DNA of 9,639 nt. It comes from Ignavibacteriales bacterium. GTDB taxonomy: Bacteria > Bacteroidota > Ignavibacteria > Ignavibacteriales > Ignavibacteriaceae. Shown one piece after another: positions 6,463 to 9,639 of this stretch; position 1 is the stretch's first letter; every line of letters starts with the position of its first letter. Location: positions 1 to 9,639 of the forward strand of contig DAIEML010000074.1 in assembly GCA_027349615.1 (NCBI GenBank). The letters run 5' to 3'. Both the position numbers and the translations under genes were made by a program. The notes beneath the pieces are model-generated. The model saw only the letters and a list, made by a program, of their open reading frames with translations, did no database searches and was not told the origin of the DNA.

Positions 6463-6927
6463 ATGAAAGTAATATTTACATATATAATTACAGTTGGTGT
6501 ACTATTTCTAGCATTACTTAAAATTTTAGAAAAAGGCAAGAATTTAAAAGCACCACCTAATGTTTCGGGAAACTGGATAATAAGGACTGATTCGACACTA
6601 AAAAATGGCAAATGCTTTCTGCAATATTTTGAAAATAATATACCGGAGTTCTCTATTGAGCAGTCAGGTAAATTTTTAGAACTTACACTTAACGATGCCG
6701 CAAACACTAAAATGGAGGGTAAACTTGAAGATGATTCAATAAGATTTAGCGGAACTATTCGAGACGTAAATAATTTTGATAAATCATGCGGAGAAAACAT
6801 TCTTGTGCATCTTAATATTGAGATTATAAAAAGCAATTTAACTGAAGAATTCACTGGCAACTGGACAACTCCGTATTGCAGCAGCTGCAGCAGCATAAGC
6901 TTTACAGCAATAAAAGAAGTTCATTAA
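6463..6927 (+). CDS. Small membrane-anchored protein of unknown function, antiporter partner
   Basis: The 154-residue product has an N-terminal hydrophobic segment (about 4-22) that could be a signal anchor or uncleaved signal. The rest looks like a compact beta-rich extracytoplasmic domain (about 30-154). It opens with 'PPNVSGNW' and has alternating strands such as 'FSIEQSGKFLELTL', 'KMEGKLEDDSIRFSGTI', ending in 'FTGNWTTPYCSSCSS'. The G-N-W motif near both ends and the QSG-type strands recall small calycin/lipocalin-like barrels, but I cannot assign a family. Four cysteines (C51, C109, C139, C142) could form disulfides or a metal site. The ATG is supported by AAGGA. The antiporter gene starts 14 bp downstream, so the two are very likely co-transcribed, suggesting an accessory or sensory role at the transporter. 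That is inference. Confidence 0.75.
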   Translation: MKVIFTYIITVGVLFLALLKILEKGKNLKAPPNVSGNWIIRTDSTLKNGKCFLQYFENNIPEFSIEQSGKFLELTLNDAANTKMEGKLEDDSIRFSGTIRDVNNFDKSCGENILVHLNIEIIKSNLTEEFTGNWTTPYCSSCSSISFTAIKEVH

Positions 6928-6941
6928 AAGAAGAGATTGAA

Positions 6942-9050
6942 ATGGAATTCATCTTACTCTTAATAATTCAGATAGCAGTTATCATAATTACTTCTAGAGT
7001 AATTGGTCTTGCATTCAGAAAAATTCATCAGCCGCAGGTAGTTGGCGAGATGGTTGCAGGGATAATTTTGGGTCCTTCAGTTTTGGGATGGTTAGCACCG
7101 CATGTATCCGCGTTTATTTTTCCTGCCGCAAGTTTAAAGTTCTTGAACACGCTCAGCCAGCTTGGTCTTCTTTTGTTTATGTTCATAGTGGGACTAGAGC
7201 TTGATCCCAAGCTTCTTAAAGGCAGAGGCCACGCAGCAGTCTTGATAAGTCACGTGAGTATACTTTTGCCGTTCATGCTTGGGACAATCCTTGCTTTTTA
7301 TCTCTTCCCTCTGCTTTCAAATCAGCCTGTAACTTTTACGGCTTTTGCATTGTTTATGGGCGCTTCAATGAGTATAACAGCTTTCCCGGTGCTTGCAAGA
7401 ATACTTAGTGAAAAGAATTTAATTAAGACAAAGATTGGAGCTGTAACTATTGCATGCGCCGCTGTCGATGATGTAACCGCGTGGAGTATACTCGCAATTG
7501 TCGTAGCAGTCGTTCGGGCTGGCTTAACTGTAAGCGAAGCAGGCGGACATAAAATTCCATTCTGGTTTACCATTTCCGGCGCTTTAGTTTTTATTTTATT
7601 AATGATATTTATTATTCGTCCAATTATTTCAAAGCTCGAAACTTATTATCGAAACAAAGGAAACGTTTTAACAAATGACATCCTTGGCGCTGTGCTGCTG
7701 CTTATGTTTGCTTCTGCATGGACAACTGAATGGCTTGGCATCCATGCACTATTCGGCGCATTTTTTATGGGCGCTATAATGCCGAGAAATAAATATTTCC
7801 TTAAATCCATAATTGAAAAAATAAATGATATAACAGTTGTACTTCTTCTTCCCATCTTTTTTGCCTTAACCGGATTAAATACAAGCATTGGCTCAATTGC
7901 TGGATCAGAAATGTGGTTCTACTTCGGATTAATTTTAGCTGCTGCGGTAATTGGCAAATTAGGCGGCTCTGCCATAGCAGCAAAAGTTTCAGCTTTGAAT
8001 TGGAGAGAAGCTATCGGCCTCGGAGTTCTGATGAATACAAGAGGATTAATGGAATTAATTATTTTAACAATTGGTTTAGAACTCAGTGTAATATCTCACG
8101 TCCTGTTTACAATGATGGTGTTGATGGCTTTAGTAACAACTTTTATGACTACTCCGTTTTTCGAATGGATTTATCCTTCAAAATTAATTCGTAAAGAACT
8201 CGAGGAGGCTGAGAAAGAAAAAGCAGGATTTAGAATCTTAATCCCCGTTGCATTCCCTTCATCCGGCCCAGGATTGTTAAAGATTGCTTCAGCGCTGGCT
8301 CCCAAAAATGATTTAAAAGTTTATGCGCTTCATTTATTAAGAAGTAGTGAGATTTCTCTTTCGAATTTAACCGACGAAAAAGAACCTCTGCAAAATTCAG
8401 AAGTATTTCAGCCGTTATTAAACTTTGCCTGTGAAAAGTCAATTACTGTTAGTCCGCTTTCTTTTGCAACTAGAAACGCTGCCGACGATATAATTCACAT
8501 TGCTGCAATGAAAGGTATCAATACAATCCTTATGGGATGGCATAAACCTTTGTTAAGTGAAAGCATCTTAAGCGGAACTGTTAAAGAAGTTATGCAAAAT
8601 GCCAAGGCAGATGTTTGTGTTTATCTTGAAAGAAAGTTCATGCCGTATAAAAATATTCTTGTTCCATTCCGCGAAGGAGTTCATGATACAAGTGCGTTAA
8701 CTTTAGCTCATCAAATCGCTATGAACATTAACGCCACTGTTACTTTGCTTCATATTGTAAATCCTAAAACGAATGGAAAAGATTTTACTAAGAATAATAA
8801 GGAAAATTCTTTAATCGGAGAGAATCAAATTTTTTCTGAAGATCATTTAATATTACAAACTGTAGAAAGTGATACTCCATTAGATACAGCAGTTAAAATT
8901 GCTAATCAAAATTACGATTTAGTTGTTGTAGGATTATCGGAAACATGGGGGTTGGAACCTTCTTTGTTTAGCAAAAGACATGAGCGCTTAGCACGTGAAT
9001 GTCCGGCTTCTCTTCTTATCTTGAGGAAATATATTCCACCGAAAAATTAA
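6942..9050 (+). CDS. CPA2-family cation/proton antiporter with two C-terminal USP-like domains
   Basis: The 702-residue protein exchanges Na+ or K+ for H+ across the cytoplasmic membrane. The membrane domain (1 to about 411) carries CPA2 marks: 'QPQVVGEMVAGIILGPSVLGW' (30-50), 'LLLFMFIVGLEL', the ion-binding pair D176-D177 in 'CAAVDDVTAW', and 'GVLMNTRGLMELI' (360-372). Two regions (about 429-565 and 571-700) are universal-stress-protein-like: 'FRILIPVAFPS...' and 'YKNILVPFREG...'. Their ATP-binding G-x2-G-x9-G(S/T) motifs are degenerate ('MGWHKPLLSESILSGT', 'VVGLSETWGLEPSLFSK'), as expected for regulatory rather than nucleotide-hydrolysing domains. The layout resembles plant CHX exchangers and cyanobacterial homologues. 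I chose the ATG at 6942 (AGAAGAGA upstream) over an upstream in-frame start that would overlap the preceding gene. Ion preference cannot be read from the sequence. Confidence 0.93.
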   Translation: MEFILLLIIQIAVIIITSRVIGLAFRKIHQPQVVGEMVAGIILGPSVLGWLAPHVSAFIFPAASLKFLNTLSQLGLLLFMFIVGLELDPKLLKGRGHAAVLISHVSILLPFMLGTILAFYLFPLLSNQPVTFTAFALFMGASMSITAFPVLARILSEKNLIKTKIGAVTIACAAVDDVTAWSILAIVVAVVRAGLTVSEAGGHKIPFWFTISGALVFILLMIFIIRPIISKLETYYRNKGNVLTNDILGAVLLLMFASAWTTEWLGIHALFGAFFMGAIMPRNKYFLKSIIEKINDITVVLLLPIFFALTGLNTSIGSIAGSEMWFYFGLILAAAVIGKLGGSAIAAKVSALNWREAIGLGVLMNTRGLMELIILTIGLELSVISHVLFTMMVLMALVTTFMTTPFFEWIYPSKLIRKELEEAEKEKAGFRILIPVAFPSSGPGLLKIASALAPKNDLKVYALHLLRSSEISLSNLTDEKEPLQNSEVFQPLLNFACEKSITVSPLSFATRNAADDIIHIAAMKGINTILMGWHKPLLSESILSGTVKEVMQNAKADVCVYLERKFMPYKNILVPFREGVHDTSALTLAHQIAMNINATVTLLHIVNPKTNGKDFTKNNKENSLIGENQIFSEDHLILQTVESDTPLDTAVKIANQNYDLVVVGLSETWGLEPSLFSKRHERLARECPASLLILRKYIPPKN

Positions 9051-9639
9051 TTTTCTTCTACTAATCCTCCTTTATTCATTCTCACCATTCTTGTGAACAG
9101 AGAGATTTTCGGGTCGAATAAAAATCTCAGCCAAAGTTTAAACCACGATTTATGAAATACAAGATTATTATAAGATTCCGGCGCAGTTGCTTTCAACTTC
9201 GGAAGATTGTGCCATGGAATTGAGGGGAAATCATGATGCTCATTATGGTAGCCGACATTTAGCGCTGGAATATTTAATATTCCATAGTAACTGTATGTTT
9301 CCTGAGGAGGATTAACAATGTAATGTTCTTGAATCCATCTTGCGCCGAGCGGATGAAGACCGACTGCAAAGAAAAGCGAAGCGATCAAATAGAGAAGTGA
9401 AATCCATCCGAAGTAAATAATCATGAGTACGTCGAAACCGAAAACAATAAACCAATTCAAAATTGTCCACCAGTTGATGAATTTAATTTCTTTCAGTCTT
9501 GGCGGGCGCAAACTTTGAAAAACCGGAAAGAGCAAAAGCCACATCGCTTTGCCGATGAACGTGTTGCCAATTAGCTTTGCCTCCCATCTGCTGGCAAGAT
9601 CGGCATCGAGATAATAATCGCCTTGAAATGAATGATGTT
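9047..9639 (-). CDS. Sphingolipid delta-4 desaturase-like (DEGS-type) fatty acid desaturase, 3' part
   Basis: The frame is open to the window edge, so the N-terminal part, roughly 100-130 residues including the first His box, is outside; 196 residues are visible. They begin with the second His box HHSFQGD at the very edge and continue through two hydrophobic helices ('ILNWFIVFGFDVLMIIYFGW', 'LLYLIASLFFAVGLHP'), then 'IQEHY', 'ETYSYYGILN' and the third box HNEHH (visible residues 131-135). Eukaryotic DEGS proteins share exactly these landmarks: HP..G..I.EHY, ETYSYYG.LN, N.GYHNEHHDFP.IP, YDNL..SW. The family introduces a trans-4,5 double bond into dihydroceramide in a membrane. The ATG at 9544 is internal, because conserved sequence continues upstream of it. 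The stop overlaps that of the antiporter (TTAA at 9047-9050). Substrate is inferred; related bacterial desaturases may act on acyl lipids. Confidence 0.88.
   Translation of the reverse strand, partial: HHSFQGDYYLDADLASRWEAKLIGNTFIGKAMWLLLFPVFQSLRPPRLKEIKFINWWTILNWFIVFGFDVLMIIYFGWISLLYLIASLFFAVGLHPLGARWIQEHYIVNPPQETYSYYGILNIPALNVGYHNEHHDFPSIPWHNLPKLKATAPESYNNLVFHKSWFKLWLRFLFDPKISLFTRMVRMNKGGLVEEN

Noticed and set aside
6423..6896. 157-residue reading frame on the minus strand opposite the small membrane protein gene
   Set aside because: Composition looks like an antisense shadow: there is no ribosome binding site and no recognisable domain, while the plus-strand frame has a good start and operon context.
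6876..6941. Longer antiporter start giving 22 extra residues (MQQLQQHKLYSN...)
   Set aside because: It overlaps the preceding gene, has no ribosome binding site and no family similarity. The ATG at 6942 has a purine-rich leader and begins directly at the first membrane helix.
7028..8442. Several 60-93 residue frames on both strands within the antiporter gene
   Set aside because: They overlap a strongly conserved transporter coding sequence and show no start signals or family features.
9544..9544. Desaturase start at ATG 9544
   Set aside because: The open frame continues to the window edge and encodes the conserved HHxxxGD box, so the ATG is internal.

Overview
The window is AT-rich, has short intergenic gaps, and shows AAGGAG-type ribosome binding sites in front of some genes but not others. 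Lipoproteins of the 'FFGCSKNNPTSP' style, a DUF4382 protein and the copper-handling set suggest a member of the Bacteroidota/Chlorobi side of the tree, plausibly Ignavibacteria. That placement is inferred from protein style only.

Left part (1-4230): a copper-handling and signalling neighbourhood. On the minus strand, a DUF2231 membrane protein, an OmpR-family response regulator and its histidine kinase form a tight operon. It is followed by a small exported protein that resembles only the start of a rubrerythrin. Divergent from this operon, on the plus strand, lie a SCO1/SenC lipoprotein and a PCu(A)C-type periplasmic copper chaperone, both with complete copper-ligand motifs. Together these two are the usual Cu-delivery pair for the CuA site of cytochrome c oxidase. 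Two nearly identical 20-bp elements, each a CTTAAAA direct repeat with an 11-bp period, sit at similar distance and in the same orientation upstream of the small exported protein and of the DUF2231-regulator-kinase operon. They look like binding sites of the encoded response regulator, which would make the system autoregulated with at least one extra target.

Middle part (4261-6267): a minus-strand aldo/keto reductase with an intact catalytic tetrad, and a divergent DUF4382 lipoprotein followed by a clear rho-independent terminator.

Right part (6463-9639): a small membrane-anchored protein of unknown function with four cysteines lies 14 bp upstream of a large CPA2-family cation/proton antiporter carrying two C-terminal universal-stress-protein-like domains, so the two are probably co-transcribed. 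Converging on the antiporter, with stop codons that overlap over four bases, is the 3' part of a fatty-acid desaturase that closely resembles eukaryotic sphingolipid delta-4 desaturases (DEGS type). Its N-terminus lies beyond the window edge.

The most noteworthy points are the phased 11-bp repeat operators, the DEGS-like desaturase in a bacterial context, and the truncated rubrerythrin-like exported protein under the putative control of the two-component system. I saw no mobile elements, tRNA or rRNA genes, or CRISPR arrays.
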